The notes: a model not told the origin generated them from the letters alone. DNA of 64,000 bases from CAWANF01 sp963783355 (GCA_963783355.1 CAWANF010000013.1:1-64000), one strand, 5' to 3'. Shown: positions 40,766 through 50,761, counted from the first letter of the stretch. A program made the numbers and translations.

Positions 40766-41544
40766 TATCGCCCTTTGAATTTCGGTTTCCGCTTCTCTAA
40801 AAATGCCTTTATGCCTTCATGGTAATCTTCGGTTCGTCCGGCATCCGTTTGTATTTCCGCCTCAACATTTAACTGTTCCACTAAATTATTCCCAAGTGAG
40901 GCGTTAAGTGCCTGTTTGATCAGTCCCAGGCCTTTCGTCGGCATTTGGGCCAGACGAATTGCCATTTTTTGGGTTTCATCTTTTAGATTGGATGAAGGAT
41001 ACACCTCATAAATCAGCCCGATTTCTTTGGCTTCATTTGCTGATAATTTATTACCCAGCATGGCTAAAGCGGTTGCCCGTGGGAGCCCGATGAGCCTTGG
41101 CAGGAAAAAGGTGCCGCCACTGTCAGGAATTAAACCGATTTTACTGAAAGATTGAATAAATGAGGCATCTTCGGCAGCCAGGACGAAATCACAACAAAGC
41201 GCCAGGTTTGCTCCGGCTCCCGCAGCTATTCCATTAACCGATGCTATGACCGGTTTGGGCAATTTACGAATTTCCCGGATGACAGGATTATAACTATACC
41301 GAACGGTTTCACTCAATGGTTCGTCAAACTTCTCCATAACTTCCGCCAAATCCTGTCCGGCGCAAAAAGCGCGGCCTGCACCTGTCAGGACCACACAACG
41401 AATGTCATCATTTTTGGCGAGTTTAATGGCCTCTTTCAGTTCATCCGACATGGGACGGTTGATGCTGTTAAGTTTATCAGGGCGGTTTAAAGTGATGTAA
41501 GCGATGTTATTTTCAAACTTGTATTGAATCAAAGAATGAGCCAT
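40765..41544 (-). CDS. paaG: 2-(1,2-epoxy-1,2-dihydrophenyl)acetyl-CoA isomerase
   Basis: Crotonase-fold enzyme, 259 residues from the ATG at 41544 (MAHSLIQYKFENN); it converts the ring epoxide to oxepin-CoA. GRAFCAGQDLAEV, NGIAAGAGANLALCCDFVLA and FSKIGLIPDSGGTFFLPRLIG include the PaaG-typical Asp in place of the second catalytic Glu. The C-terminal YHEGIKAFLEKRKPKFKGR is characteristic. First gene of the G-H-I-J block; an operator-like palindrome lies 38 bp upstream of the start. Confidence 0.92.
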   Translation of the reverse strand: MAHSLIQYKFENNIAYITLNRPDKLNSINRPMSDELKEAIKLAKNDDIRCVVLTGAGRAFCAGQDLAEVMEKFDEPLSETVRYSYNPVIREIRKLPKPVIASVNGIAAGAGANLALCCDFVLAAEDASFIQSFSKIGLIPDSGGTFFLPRLIGLPRATALAMLGNKLSANEAKEIGLIYEVYPSSNLKDETQKMAIRLAQMPTKGLGLIKQALNASLGNNLVEQLNVEAEIQTDAGRTEDYHEGIKAFLEKRKPKFKGR

Positions 41545-41581
41545 AAATATCCGTAAGTATGAATCTTTTTTACCGTAAAAT

Positions 41582-41593
41582 AAAAGCGCTTTT
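41582..41593. promoter_or_regulatory. AAAAGCGCTTTT palindrome upstream of paaG
   Basis: Perfect 12-bp palindrome, 38 bp before the paaG ATG. On the minus strand TATTTTAC follows it directly, in the position where TATATTTG follows the copy at 53818, which suggests that the operator overlaps a promoter spacer. Confidence 0.6.
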
Positions 41594-41682
41594 CTAATCG
41601 ATAAATAATAATAAATGAACGCGAATGGTAGCGCCTTTTGTCTAAAATTCAAAATACTAATCCAGTGTTGATTATGGCAATA

Positions 41683-41731
41683 CAGGGAACGGGGATCGGT
41701 GAACAGTAAGCAGTGAACAGTTATCAGGGAA
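41683..41731. repeat. Degenerate 7-bp array without cargo
   Basis: Seven consecutive heptads: CAGGGAA, CGGGGAT, CGGTGAA, CAGTAAG, CAGTGAA, CAGTTAT, CAGGGAA. It lies between the paaG upstream region and the end of the FAD-oxidase pseudogene, at the right edge of the intact paa block. GATAACTAACAG at 41748-41760 may be a short inverted partner. Confidence 0.75.
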
Positions 41732-41776
41732 CGGTTTTTTGAGATGGGGATAACTAACAGGTTTTTTAGATATTTG

Positions 41777-43174
41777 TTATGGTTTATAATTCAGGTTGAA
41801 GTTGAAGAGGTTTTCGGGATCATATATTTGTTTTGTCATCACTAACCTTTCGTAGTTGTTACCGAAAATACTTTGGGCGGAATCTTCATTAAATCCCGGG
41901 AAATTCCCGTATCCGCCTGATGAAGTAGTCAGATTTTTTGCTTGTTTTATATTATCACGAACCCATTCTACATTTTTTTCATCTTCAGAAGGTTTTATCC
42001 AGTTAGCCTCGTATGTGAGCATGAAAGGCTTGTCACGATGCCAAAAGGCCGTATCATTTTGATCCGTTTCATTAATAGCTCCATCCAGATGCCAGATATC
42101 AATGGTTGATAAACCGGACGGACAGGTTTCCCCGCTTTGTTCAATCATATTTATCACTTCTTCATTTAAGTCATCAAGAAAAACTGATTTCCAATAGTAC
42201 CGGCGGCCATCGGGATATTCTTCATCGAGCATGGTTTGAAGTTTATTATAGGGCATAAATCCGCTGAAATCAGCAATCGGTTCTGAAAAGTTAAGCAACG
42301 GACGAAGCTCCTGCTGTACCGAAGAATTATTTCCACAATGACACCCCAGAAGAACGAAAGCCGGTTTCGACCATAAGGAACGAGGAAAATCATCGGTTTG
42401 GGGAATGAAAGCAAGAAATGCCAGCATACTCGAATCGATAGAAGCCGTTTTTGCATATTCACTAAATTGTTTCATTCCCTCGGTTATTTTGTTTCCTGAA
42501 TACCATGAGAATACACCGTAGATATCATTTTTAAGTTCATATAATTGGTATTCAAAAGAGATAACCACGCCAAAATTTCCACCTCCGCCCCTGATAGCCC
42601 AAAAAAGATCAGGATTGAATTCAGGGCTTGCTGTTTTTACCCGTCCGTCGCCGGTTACAATTTCGACAGATTTGAGGTTGTCGCAGCTTAAACCATATTT
42701 ACGGCGGAGGTGGCCGATTCCGCCATTGAGAGTAAGCCCGGCAATTCCGGTTTTAGAAACGACACCCAATGGGGTAACAAGTCCGTATTTTTGGGTTTCA
42801 CGATCGACATCGGCCAAGGTGGCACCGCCCATTGCCCGGGCTGTTCTATTTTCGGTATCAACATAAACTTCTTTCATTTCGCTCAAATCAATGACCATGC
42901 CACCGTTATTCATGGCGCTTCCCGATACATTATGTCCGCCGCCCCGAATGGATATTTCTAACTTATTTTTTACGGGCAAAGGTTACTGCCTGAATAACAT
43001 CGTCCTTACCCAGGCAGCGGGCAATAATAGCCGGTTTTTTATCAATCATTCCATTCCAGATATGGCGGGCATTCTCATAAGTTTTATCCTTGGTTGAATA
43101 ATGGTTCCATTGAAATTCTCTTTCAAAGTACCAATGGCTTGTTTCTTTATGACAGGAGTTATGTTATTGCTCAT
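41777..43174 (-). pseudogene. FAD-linked oxidase (berberine-bridge-like), two frameshifts
   Basis: The protein reads MSNNITPVIKKQAIGTLKENFNGTIIQP from the ATG at 43174 (GAGGAAAA upstream), then needs a shift near 43091 to continue DKTYENARHIWNGMIDKKPAIIARC, and a second at the A6 run near 42965-42970 to reach NKLEISIRGGGHNVSGSAMNNGG. The last 400 residues are in one frame and include the FAD His motif RGGGHN, GIAGLTLNGGIGHL and the C-terminal NYERLVMTKQIYDPENLFNFN. The intact enzyme would be a p-cresol-methyl-hydroxylase-superfamily oxidase. Either a decayed gene or two sequencing errors. Confidence 0.85.
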
Positions 43175-43468
43175 ATTTTCCTCTTGATGAAGTAAGTCTA
43201 TCGAATAGTTTTTATTTATCCTGAACAATCGTTACTATGAAATTTCTGATATTAAATTCGGGCAACTTTTTATCATTATAACCAAAAATAAAAACGTATA
43301 AAATTATTGTTTTTATTGAATATATATGGTTTTTATCGTACCTATATGAGATATTTGGGGTTATAAACAATAAATCACACTTAAAAAAAGATGAATACAC
43401 TATTCTTCAATTAGTAAAATTTCTTTTCATAGAGCAGAAACAGTTCATTTTTTGGTCATTGAATTCCT

Positions 43469-44011
43469 TCAGTTGGATATTTTTTCCAGCTTCACAAGAT
43501 CAAATAATTGTTGAAAGGGTACAATTTCTGTTATTGGTGAAGAAAGCCGTACCCATAAGGTGTCACGTGGACCGGAAGAAAGGGTGTCAACAACCGAAAT
43601 ATTATTCCAAAGCGTATCGCAGCTGGTCGCGCTTTTAGCTTGTTTATTGTAGGTTAATTGGATGATGCCGCAGCCGCCATGCGGACCCGTTCCACGAACA
43701 TACGCGGATAATTTCACAATATCGCCTGGTTTTATGTTGGTAACAGGCTTATAAATATACCCGGTTGTCGGGGCCCAGTCGGACGACAGCCGAAGTGCCC
43801 ATTTACCACCATTCGGGGCGGCATCGTTGACCAAAGTTGCGAGTTGCTCATTTCCAAATAACCAGCCCTGAAGAGTTGGTATACCATTCATTTCAAAACT
43901 GTCGTTTAATAAAAGACTGGTATTGGATTTGGAGCCAACAAAGGATTGTTTGCAACCGGCTATTATAAGAGTGGCAAAAATCGACAGGAAATAAATAGGT
44001 TTGATTTTCAT
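43469..44011 (-). CDS. Lipoprotein with carbohydrate-binding-like domain
   Basis: About 180 residues from the ATG at 44011 (AGGAG eight bases upstream; an in-frame GTG at 44020 overlaps that site). The lipobox LIIAGCKQ follows a signal peptide. The mature part (NDSFEMNGIPTLQGWLFGN...WALRLSSDWAPTTGYIYKPVTNIKPGDIVKLSAYVRGTG) looks like a jelly-roll carbohydrate-binding-type module (CBM_4_9-like); ligand unknown. Not part of an operon. Confidence 0.65.
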   Translation of the reverse strand: MKIKPIYFLSIFATLIIAGCKQSFVGSKSNTSLLLNDSFEMNGIPTLQGWLFGNEQLATLVNDAAPNGGKWALRLSSDWAPTTGYIYKPVTNIKPGDIVKLSAYVRGTGPHGGCGIIQLTYNKQAKSATSCDTLWNNISVVDTLSSGPRDTLWVRLSSPITEIVPFQQLFDLVKLEKISN

Positions 44012-44025
44012 CCGTTTCACTCCTT

Positions 44026-44082
44026 TGCCTTAATGGCAAGCTAACATTTTATTATAAGTTTTGAATGCCTTAATGGCAAGCT
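44026..44082. repeat. Two direct copies of a 17-bp hairpin sequence upstream of the lipoprotein gene
   Basis: TGCCTTAATGGCAAGCT occurs at 44026-44042 and 44066-44082, start to start 40 bp. Each contains the inverted repeat TTGCC..GGCAA or TGCC..GGCA. They lie directly upstream of the lipoprotein Shine-Dalgarno, so they may be paired operators or 5'-UTR hairpins. Confidence 0.6.
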
Positions 44083-44254
44083 CAAACGCAGCCTGTTTAC
44101 GGTTTGATTCTGCACACTATAATGCATAAGAATAAATAACGGCAGGGGATTCCGGCTCTTTGGCCGGAATGACGATACTTTTTGAAAGGTGTTGCTTTGC
44201 CAGATTACATTATTGTACAAATGATAACAGTATATTTAAATCTCAATACCGGTG

Positions 44255-45787
44255 CTATTTCAGATCTTCCCACACCTGTGCCATTGTGTACTTCGGACCT
44301 TTGGCTAAAAATATTGCTGTTCCACTTTCCCGGGCATAGGGATAATTGAATACGTCCTTTTTCTGAACATCTTTATAAAAATAGGAATTGTCTTTCAAAT
44401 TTGAACCGATGATGATCATCACTTTGCCACTCTCGCCATGATAGCCCCACAGCCAGAAGTTACTTGAAGAACTGATAGCCCTGGGCATATCGTAACGTTT
44501 TGCATAATAGTTGATTGCACCGGCTTCGCCATAATTATTAGCGAAGATGCTGCAATTCTTTTGTTCTTCCTTAGACAATGAATGGTATATTTTTGCCGTT
44601 TCAGCAGCCATTTCCTGCCAGCCCAGCATATCGGCGTAATCCTGTGGAAGAGCATGATAACGTCCGGTTTCCCAGCGAAGTGCCGGTTTGAGTCCCAGGT
44701 GTTCGGAACCGTATTTAAAATATTGAACCATCGTCGGCAGAGAGAAGACCGGAATACCGGCGGGGACATAGAACAGGCTTCCAAATACCAGTACGCCAAT
44801 CGATAAAGGTTTTAGGAATGCCCACGATTTCTTTTCAATGAATAGTTCGATAAGTACCGATCCGGCAGCAATGAGCATAGGATAAGATGCCGCCAGGTAA
44901 TAGGATTTGCCATGTGTAATGAGCAATACGACAAGAGCCGTAAGATAAGCCCAGGCAATGGGACGAAATGTTTTACCCCGTTTTGAAAAAAGGAAAATGA
45001 GTCCGGCCAGCCAAATGGGTGTAGCTAAAAAGTTCATGATTAATTGGGCAACAAGGAAACCGGATGGATTGACATGGACAAACTGGTACTTGTCCAGGAT
45101 CTGCATTTGATGAAAGAACGGCCATCCGTGGCTTTGCTGCCATATCAGATTGGGCAGCCAGATGACCATTGCGATAAGGGCGGAAATCCAGGGCCATTTG
45201 GAGCGGAAAAGAGTACGGTAATTGGTAAACAGCAACCCGACGGTGATACCGAATCCGAAAAGCAGCATCGTATATTTATTCAGCAACCCGATACCAAGTG
45301 CGATGCCGAGTCCAATCCAGTATTTAGGTTCGTTGGTTTTAAGGATTCTTATGAAGAGATACGCGCTCAGGACCAGGAAAAAGAGGTTAAACGTAACGGG
45401 TTGAAAGAGCAGGTTCATTCGCAAATAGGCGAGCCCGAACAAATAACCGAAACCTGCGAGGATCTGCGCAAACGATTTGCCACCCATCTCTTTGGCGATG
45501 AGTGTTGTTATCCAAAGAGATAATGCTCCGGATAGAGCCGGGAAAAACCGCAAAGAATGAATACCGTAGCCAAACAGGATATTAGTTATTTTGGCTATGA
45601 ATGCAATAAAAGGGGGCACCGCCATATATCCCCAGGCCAGGTGATTGCCAAGTGCCATATACAGAAGCTCATCTCGCTGGAATCCAAAATCGTGGCTGAC
45701 CATAAATGGGATCAATAGCTTGATTGCGGCTAATGCCAGGATAATACCAATGACTATATTCTGGTTTTTTTCTGTTTTTTGAACCAT
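44255..45787 (-). CDS. Glycosyltransferase family 39 / ArnT-like membrane protein
   Basis: 510 residues with about eleven hydrophobic segments. The N-terminal loop DFGFQRDELLYMALGNHLAWGYMAVPPFIAFIAKI holds the acidic residues and the WGY-PP motif typical of PMT/GT39 enzymes that use polyprenyl-phosphate sugars. Acceptor unknown. A soluble C-terminal region of about 150 residues faces the periplasm. Single gene in the island. Confidence 0.85.
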   Translation of the reverse strand: MVQKTEKNQNIVIGIILALAAIKLLIPFMVSHDFGFQRDELLYMALGNHLAWGYMAVPPFIAFIAKITNILFGYGIHSLRFFPALSGALSLWITTLIAKEMGGKSFAQILAGFGYLFGLAYLRMNLLFQPVTFNLFFLVLSAYLFIRILKTNEPKYWIGLGIALGIGLLNKYTMLLFGFGITVGLLFTNYRTLFRSKWPWISALIAMVIWLPNLIWQQSHGWPFFHQMQILDKYQFVHVNPSGFLVAQLIMNFLATPIWLAGLIFLFSKRGKTFRPIAWAYLTALVVLLITHGKSYYLAASYPMLIAAGSVLIELFIEKKSWAFLKPLSIGVLVFGSLFYVPAGIPVFSLPTMVQYFKYGSEHLGLKPALRWETGRYHALPQDYADMLGWQEMAAETAKIYHSLSKEEQKNCSIFANNYGEAGAINYYAKRYDMPRAISSSSNFWLWGYHGESGKVMIIIGSNLKDNSYFYKDVQKKDVFNYPYARESGTAIFLAKGPKYTMAQVWEDLK

Positions 45788-45960
45788 GTTTTATCAGCAA
45801 AATGGATTGCCAGGAACTTTTGGAGTGTCAGATGCTTCCGAATACTACGTATCGATCGATGACTGGTTTCACAGAATTGTGATATATATGATTTTGTTAT
45901 TCGGCAATTTTTCCGTTGACAGCTTTCAAAGATGCGAAGATATTTTGTGATACCTGTGTT

Positions 45961-46599
45961 TTATGAAAGTGGATTGGACTCGGTCCGTTTCTTTATTTCC
46001 AATAAGGTCTTTCGCATCAAAACAAGATCGCCAAAATCGGTAAGCAGTGATTTGAATATAGCGGGGGAATTCCAGGGATGACGGAACCGGATACGCGTTA
46101 CAAGGCGGGTTTTAGAATCGTCAACAGGATACAGTCCCCAAGTCCAGGTGACGGGTGCCGGTGCGTCGGTCGTAAGCCAGACCATATATTCATGTTCCTT
46201 TAGTTCTTCCACACGATAACTTTTTTTATCTGAAATAGAAATTTTGTCACCGGTTTTTAATTCCTGAAATTCAGGTATAACGGTTTCTGCACTGTCAATT
46301 CCGGCATTATTAATCCAGTCGTAATTATAGAAGCCGGCCCGTTTGTAACCCATTTGTATAATCCATGGCCATATTCGATCGGGAGTAGTGTTTATCGTGA
46401 TAGCACGGGTAGCATTAAATGTGGGATTGGTGATGATATCGTCGCCGGGCATGTCACGATCAACCTCCTCGTCGGTTGCGCCCCAACGCATTTGGCGGGG
46501 ACGTACCCATAATAGGTAGGAAGAGATGACGAGTCCGCCGGGGACGCTAACCCACAGGGCTTTTTTTAATACCGATGACCAGTTATCGCTTTTTGCCAT
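45961..46599 (-). CDS. SRPBCC-like protein with N-terminal membrane segment
   Basis: 212 residues. One predicted membrane helix (ALWVSVPGGLVISSYLLWV, about 14-32) is followed by a domain resembling the START/SRPBCC ligand-binding fold: ATRAITINTTPDRIWPWIIQMGYKRAGFYNYDWINN near the start of the fold and TRLVTRIRFRHPW in its last strands. Function unknown; members are common in Bacteroidota and actinobacteria. Confidence 0.7.
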   Translation of the reverse strand: MAKSDNWSSVLKKALWVSVPGGLVISSYLLWVRPRQMRWGATDEEVDRDMPGDDIITNPTFNATRAITINTTPDRIWPWIIQMGYKRAGFYNYDWINNAGIDSAETVIPEFQELKTGDKISISDKKSYRVEELKEHEYMVWLTTDAPAPVTWTWGLYPVDDSKTRLVTRIRFRHPWNSPAIFKSLLTDFGDLVLMRKTLLEIKKRTESNPLS

Positions 46600-46676
46600 T
46601 CAGAGAATACATTTTTACGTACCAGATTTCCGTGTAGTCGATTAAACGAAGATATCGCTAAATGATTGTATATTTT

Positions 46677-46704
46677 TGATAGCTGAGAGTTAAGAGTTAA
46701 GAAA
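46677..46704. repeat. Short degenerate 7-bp array after the acetyltransferase-like gene
   Basis: Four heptads TGATAGC, TGAGAGT, TAAGAGT, TAAGAAA, ending 10 nt from the stop codon of the acetyltransferase-like pseudogene. A weak member of the cargo-less array group. Confidence 0.5.
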
Positions 46705-46713
46705 TTTTGATGA

Positions 46714-47353
46714 TCACAGGTAGGTTTGGGGATTGTTTAAAAGGTTTTGGAAATAGTTGAGGTATTCTCCTACATGGTAGCCGTCTATTAATGCGTGATG
46801 AACTTCAATTGAAAATGGCATTTTCACTTTATCCCATTCGTTGAAATACTTGCCGAAAACAATTTTGGGGATGGATATACCTAAATCGAATTTACGGGCA
46901 TGGGAGATACTGTTGAAGGAAATCCAGGGGATGCTCGAGTAATGAATCAGATCGTCCTTCATCGATGGCGGGGTTCAATTTTTTGGGTGCGGAGCGATGT
47001 TCTTGAAGTACTTTGCCGGCATTTATTTCAAATTCAGTATAGGTATTTTTATGTTCGAAATAGCAGAAACTGAATGTCTTATCTTCATTGAGTATGGTTT
47101 GTCCGGCATGGATAACATCATGTATAATTACCTGGTCGCCATGAATTCGATAGCGCATAAATTCCTGGTCGTTTGCTGCTTTGAGCGACAGGTATAAACT
47201 GGTAAACGAGAATGACATCTTCTGTTCCCTTATATAATCAAGCAGCTGTGTCACATCGATGTTCACACAAATATTGTAATACGGATTATCAAAGCTGCGG
47301 AAGAAATCGTATTGTTCTTTTCGATTCCAGGATTTGATATCGAGATAGCGCAT
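46714..47353 (-). pseudogene. Chloramphenicol acetyltransferase-like gene, frameshifted
   Basis: The N-terminal part (MRYLDIKSWNRKEQYDFFRSFDNPYYNICVNIDVT from 47353) and the C-terminal part (DDLIHYSSIPWISFNSISHARK...MPFSIEVHHALIDGYHVGEYL) are in different frames; one extra base near 46955 breaks the chain after NPAIDEG. The active-site motif HHALIDG of class A CAT proteins is intact in the downstream piece. Could be a decayed gene or a sequencing error. Its antibiotic activity cannot be claimed, since many xenologous CAT-like proteins act on other substrates. Confidence 0.85.
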
Positions 47354-47408
47354 GGTTTTATTTTGAATATTCTTTTCTGTAGGCCGGTTAAAATACGGAA
47401 TAAATTTT

Positions 47409-47539
47409 ATAGAACGCTGATAACACCGATTATGCAAATCTACGCAGATATTAATAGGGTAAATTTTTGAGGTGAATAGGCAGGATTATTTGAAAAATAT
47501 CAGTCAATATTCATTAAATCGGTGTTATCAGCGTTCTAT
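47409..47539. repeat. Hairpin element with 23-bp perfect inverted ends
   Basis: ATAGAACGCTGATAACACCG at 47409 begins a 23-bp arm that pairs perfectly with 47517-47539. The 85-bp interior has a small palindrome ATCTACGCAGAT. The right arm provides the TAG stop of the pentapeptide pseudogene. A diverged half copy occurs at 50762-50813. Confidence 0.85.
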
Positions 47540-48103
47540 TTTATGATAATCTCGTATTTCGACAGCAGGCCCAGGACATTATGCATAGAAAATTGAGCCT
47601 TTTTGATGGAGTTATTTTCAGGATCAATGCTGAAATTACTGGCCGTTGTAAAATCTGCTTTCTGGAGATTGGATCGATAAAATTTAGCATCGGCAAGATC
47701 CGTTTCCCGGAATTTCGATTCAGTCAGGTTGGAATTTGTAAAATCGGCACTTTTAAGCTGACATTCTTCAAATTTAATTTTGCGTAAGTCTTTTTCACTG
47801 AAGTTAGCATAACTGAGATTGCATTCTTTGAATTCAAGAGACATCAGGTTATTTCTTTTGTCTCCAAAATTGATACCGGTCATTCTGGAATCTGAAAACT
47901 TAGTGTCGTCGCATGGAGCAGGAGAGGACCTGAGCCATAGACATGTCACACGATTCAAAAGAACAGTCGATAAAAGAACAGCTTAATATCCTGAAATCTT
48001 TGAATATCACGTTTTTAAAACGACAGTTATCGAAAGTTGTTTCGGTTATCGTTTGGCCCGATACATCAAGGTGATCGATTATTTCGTCATCAATGAATTC
48101 CAT
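47536..48103 (-). pseudogene. Pentapeptide-repeat protein, frameshifted
   Basis: The start MEFIDDEIIDHLDVSGQTITETTFDNCRFKNVIFKDF (from 48103) runs to MSMAQV, then the frame changes near 47920; the next frame continues CDDTKFSDSRMTGINFGDK...NFSEKDLRKIKFEECQLKSADFTNSNLTESKFRETDLADAKF. The A(D/N)LxX pentapeptide pattern gives a right-handed quadrilateral beta-helix, as in Qnr and McbG, which protect gyrase; function here is unknown. One extra base explains the break. Confidence 0.85.
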
Positions 48104-48156
48104 GATTTTTATCGGATTTGAATAAAAGGGGAAGTTTTGGATCTATCTTTAAATCA

Positions 48157-48351
48157 TCAGGCCGTGCCGCCCTTAACATCTTTCTCATTGTTACCCAAAC
48201 GCATCGTTTTATAACCGATTCCGAAAAGAAGTCCGGCGATAGCAGAAAGAACAATGGATTTCTTCGTAGAGATAATCAGGTAAGCAATCAAAGATAATCC
48301 TAATAAAATTAACAGGATCCCAATAGTTTTATTTTTTGTGTCCTTCTTCAT
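48157..48351 (-). CDS. Small membrane protein
   Basis: 64 residues with two hydrophobic helices (IGILLILLGLSLIAYLII and IVLSAIAGLLFGIGY) and charged ends. No family recognised. It is spaced 9 nt from the gene at 48361 and probably shares its transcript. Confidence 0.55.
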   Translation of the reverse strand: MKKDTKNKTIGILLILLGLSLIAYLIISTKKSIVLSAIAGLLFGIGYKTMRLGNNEKDVKGGTA

Positions 48352-48360
48352 ATAATAATT

Positions 48361-48645
48361 TTATTCCTCACAGGTATTTATGTCATCATCAACAAAACAG
48401 GCATCTGATTTAAAGAGATCCCAGACTTCCATTACCCTTCCCAGTTCTTTTACTTTTTTCCTCAAATCAAGTTCTCCACTCACCGGTTTACCTTCGTCAA
48501 CCAAAACGGGTAATTCATGTTTTGGATACGGATTGTCGTCGGTATCAGAAACCATTTTAACCTCATGGGCTATCACGATATCACGCAAACCTTCCTGAAT
48601 TTCATCTGCAAGCGGACTGTGCTTTTTTCTGTAGAGGATAATCAT
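48361..48645 (-). CDS. Small thioredoxin-fold-like hypothetical protein
   Basis: 94 residues. It begins MIILYRKKHSPLADEIQEGL, and KHELPVLVDEGKPVSGELDLRKKVKELG resembles the cis-Pro strand and last helix of glutaredoxin-like proteins, but the CxxC pair is missing (K-H-S-P at its place). Possibly a redox-inactive member; weak assignment. Confidence 0.5.
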   Translation of the reverse strand: MIILYRKKHSPLADEIQEGLRDIVIAHEVKMVSDTDDNPYPKHELPVLVDEGKPVSGELDLRKKVKELGRVMEVWDLFKSDACFVDDDINTCEE

Positions 48646-48866
48646 GTTTAATTGTTTTCGGAAACAGGTTTATTCTAACTGAAAGGTAACATTATGTATT
48701 CAAAAACTCACTAAACAGGGTGATAAATCAATATTTAAGTGAACCAAAAGTGATTTTGCTGCGTTTTAAATACACATGTGTGATTAAAAAAAGGGAAGTA
48801 TGGATAAAAGTGTAGCAGTAAATACAATTCTTAAGAAACCGGATGTTTTTATTTACCGGTTAGAGG

Positions 48867-49364
48867 ATGACGGATCTAATTCCTAATAATCCCGGTTTAC
48901 CTTTGATGATTTATAAAAATACGGTTGTGAATGCCAAAGGATATCAAGCCCGATCAATTGAAAGCATTCTGCATAAAAATAAATGGTTTAACGGCTGGCG
49001 CAACGGAATATACGATTTCCATCATTATCACAGTACGGCACATGAATGCCTGTTTGTTTATAGTGGACGTGCACATGCTCAGTTTGGTGGTGAACAGGGC
49101 GTAGATCTCGAAATTGACTCAGGAGATATGGTCGTTTTACCGGCCGGAACAGGACATAAACGCCTGATGAGCACAATGGATTTTAAAGTTATTGGTGTGT
49201 ATCCCGACGGGCAAGATTGGGATATGAATTATGGTTATAAGGATGAACGCTGGAATGCTCTTTCCAACATCAAAAAAGTGCCTTTGCCCGAAAAAGATCC
49301 TCTTTATGGAGAAAAAGGGCCATTGATGAAACATTGGAAAACGGTGAATAGTGAAGAGATATAG
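48867..49364 (+). CDS. Cupin domain protein
   Basis: 165 residues. Cupin motif 1 is HHYHSTAHECLFVYSGRAHAQFGG (two His and a Glu for metal), motif 2 is DSGDMVVLPAGTGHKRLM. Single-domain cupins of this kind include small dioxygenases and isomerases; substrate not deducible. It stands alone, divergent from the 94-residue gene. Confidence 0.75.
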   Translation: MTDLIPNNPGLPLMIYKNTVVNAKGYQARSIESILHKNKWFNGWRNGIYDFHHYHSTAHECLFVYSGRAHAQFGGEQGVDLEIDSGDMVVLPAGTGHKRLMSTMDFKVIGVYPDGQDWDMNYGYKDERWNALSNIKKVPLPEKDPLYGEKGPLMKHWKTVNSEEI

Positions 49365-49406
49365 ATATCCTTTTGTTGAATATATGAAGGCTAAAGGCCA
49401 ATAAAC

Positions 49407-50669
49407 TTATTTTAATAGCAGCATTTTCATGGTTTTGGTATAATTTCCGGCCGTTAACCTGTAAAAATACATTCCGCTGTTCAACCTGTCGGCATCAAAA
49501 TTTACAGCATAGGAACCGGTGGGTTGTTGTTTGTTTACAAGGGTTTCCACTAATTGCCCCAGCATATTGTAAATTTCCAGTTTTACCTGTTGGGAAGATG
49601 GTAAACTATATCGAATGACAGTCGTTGGGTTAAAAGGATTCGGATAATTCTGCATCAGGGAATAGGTAAATTTGCCAGACGGTTGATCAGGTTTAATAGC
49701 TGTTGACGTTGTGTAATCCTGAACCGTTTCATTAATAGTGATATGTCCCTGGGTTTTGATATCTGTTCTATCAACTACTCCATAGTATTGAGGGCCAATG
49801 ATATATGGATAAGCAGAACTGCCATCTGCGTTAATCGTCACGAAATAGGCGTATGTCCCGTTTGGATATTCGGGTGTGACCGTAAACCGTCCGTTGTATT
49901 GATCCAGGTCGCCGGAACCTGCAACATATTTATAATCTTCAATAAAATAACCCAGTGGATATTGAGAGGATACATCCGGGCCATATTCTGACGATGTCAA
50001 TTGTGTTCCATCCGGGAGGCTTGTACGCGAAGTCATATTCCTTAGCTGGTAGCTGCTGACCATTCTTTTGATGCCGCCGGTTCCATTGGGATTGGCATAT
50101 CCATACGGTCCGTAAATTGGATATCCGTCAAAAGCATATCCAAGGATGGGAGAATGTTTTGTTGAATCCGCCTTGTAAAGACAACCCGGATTTTGATGAT
50201 GATGATACACTCCCTGCATTTGGGGATGACCAAGACATTTATCGAAGCTGGAAGCCTCTACAACAACAGCATTCCGGTGCCAGGTCCCATCGTTATTGTA
50301 CGTGTGCGCGTCTTTCGCATTAAATAACGCTACACCATTAATAAACACGCCGATAGTGCCCAGTGGAGTGGACGTTTTTGTTCCTGTTTCTTCCGCGGGA
50401 TTCCTGGGAATCTGGAATACAAAATTTTGATCGGATGCCTGGTTTGGATCACCGGGCCAGGGTCCGATGGTATAAGCCGGTATGCCGGAACTGCTTATAT
50501 AAACATAATTTTGTGAATATTGAACTTTTTGAACATTGGCCGGAAGCCCGTTATATCCCGTGATTCCGGATGTGTTTAATAGCCAGGAACTGAGTTCCGG
50601 ATCGCCCGATTGTGCGAATGCTATGCTGTGCAGAAATAAACCTAAAACTATAAACAGTAATTTTTTCAT
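49407..50669 (-). CDS. Secreted YHYH-domain protein with type IX secretion sorting domain
   Basis: About 420 residues from the ATG at 50669 with signal peptide KKLLFIVLGLFLHSIAFAQ. The middle carries the YHYH-family region (HPQMQGVYHHHQNPGCLYK, ILGYAFDGYPIYGPYGY). The C-terminal 80 residues (QNYPNPFNPTTVIRYSLP...LNSGMYFYRLTAGNYTKTMKMLLLK) are a Por/type A sorting domain for type IX secretion. Domain function is unknown. This is the strongest taxonomic hint in the window. Confidence 0.85.
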   Translation of the reverse strand: MKKLLFIVLGLFLHSIAFAQSGDPELSSWLLNTSGITGYNGLPANVQKVQYSQNYVYISSSGIPAYTIGPWPGDPNQASDQNFVFQIPRNPAEETGTKTSTPLGTIGVFINGVALFNAKDAHTYNNDGTWHRNAVVVEASSFDKCLGHPQMQGVYHHHQNPGCLYKADSTKHSPILGYAFDGYPIYGPYGYANPNGTGGIKRMVSSYQLRNMTSRTSLPDGTQLTSSEYGPDVSSQYPLGYFIEDYKYVAGSGDLDQYNGRFTVTPEYPNGTYAYFVTINADGSSAYPYIIGPQYYGVVDRTDIKTQGHITINETVQDYTTSTAIKPDQPSGKFTYSLMQNYPNPFNPTTVIRYSLPSSQQVKLEIYNMLGQLVETLVNKQQPTGSYAVNFDADRLNSGMYFYRLTAGNYTKTMKMLLLK

Positions 50670-50761
50670 AAAGCCAGCCCTCAAAATTGTTATTAACAGC
50701 TACATTCATTTGGACAATAATGGGATGAAAATCTTGCAAATTAATTATAGTAAGGTAGTAT

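Noticed and set aside
43212..43400. 62-codon minus-strand frame upstream of the FAD oxidase
   Set aside because: AT-rich, no ribosome-binding site, no similarity to any family; it overlaps the likely promoter region.
46714..47353. Functional chloramphenicol resistance gene
   Set aside because: The frame is broken as given, and even intact the sequence match would not prove activity on chloramphenicol.
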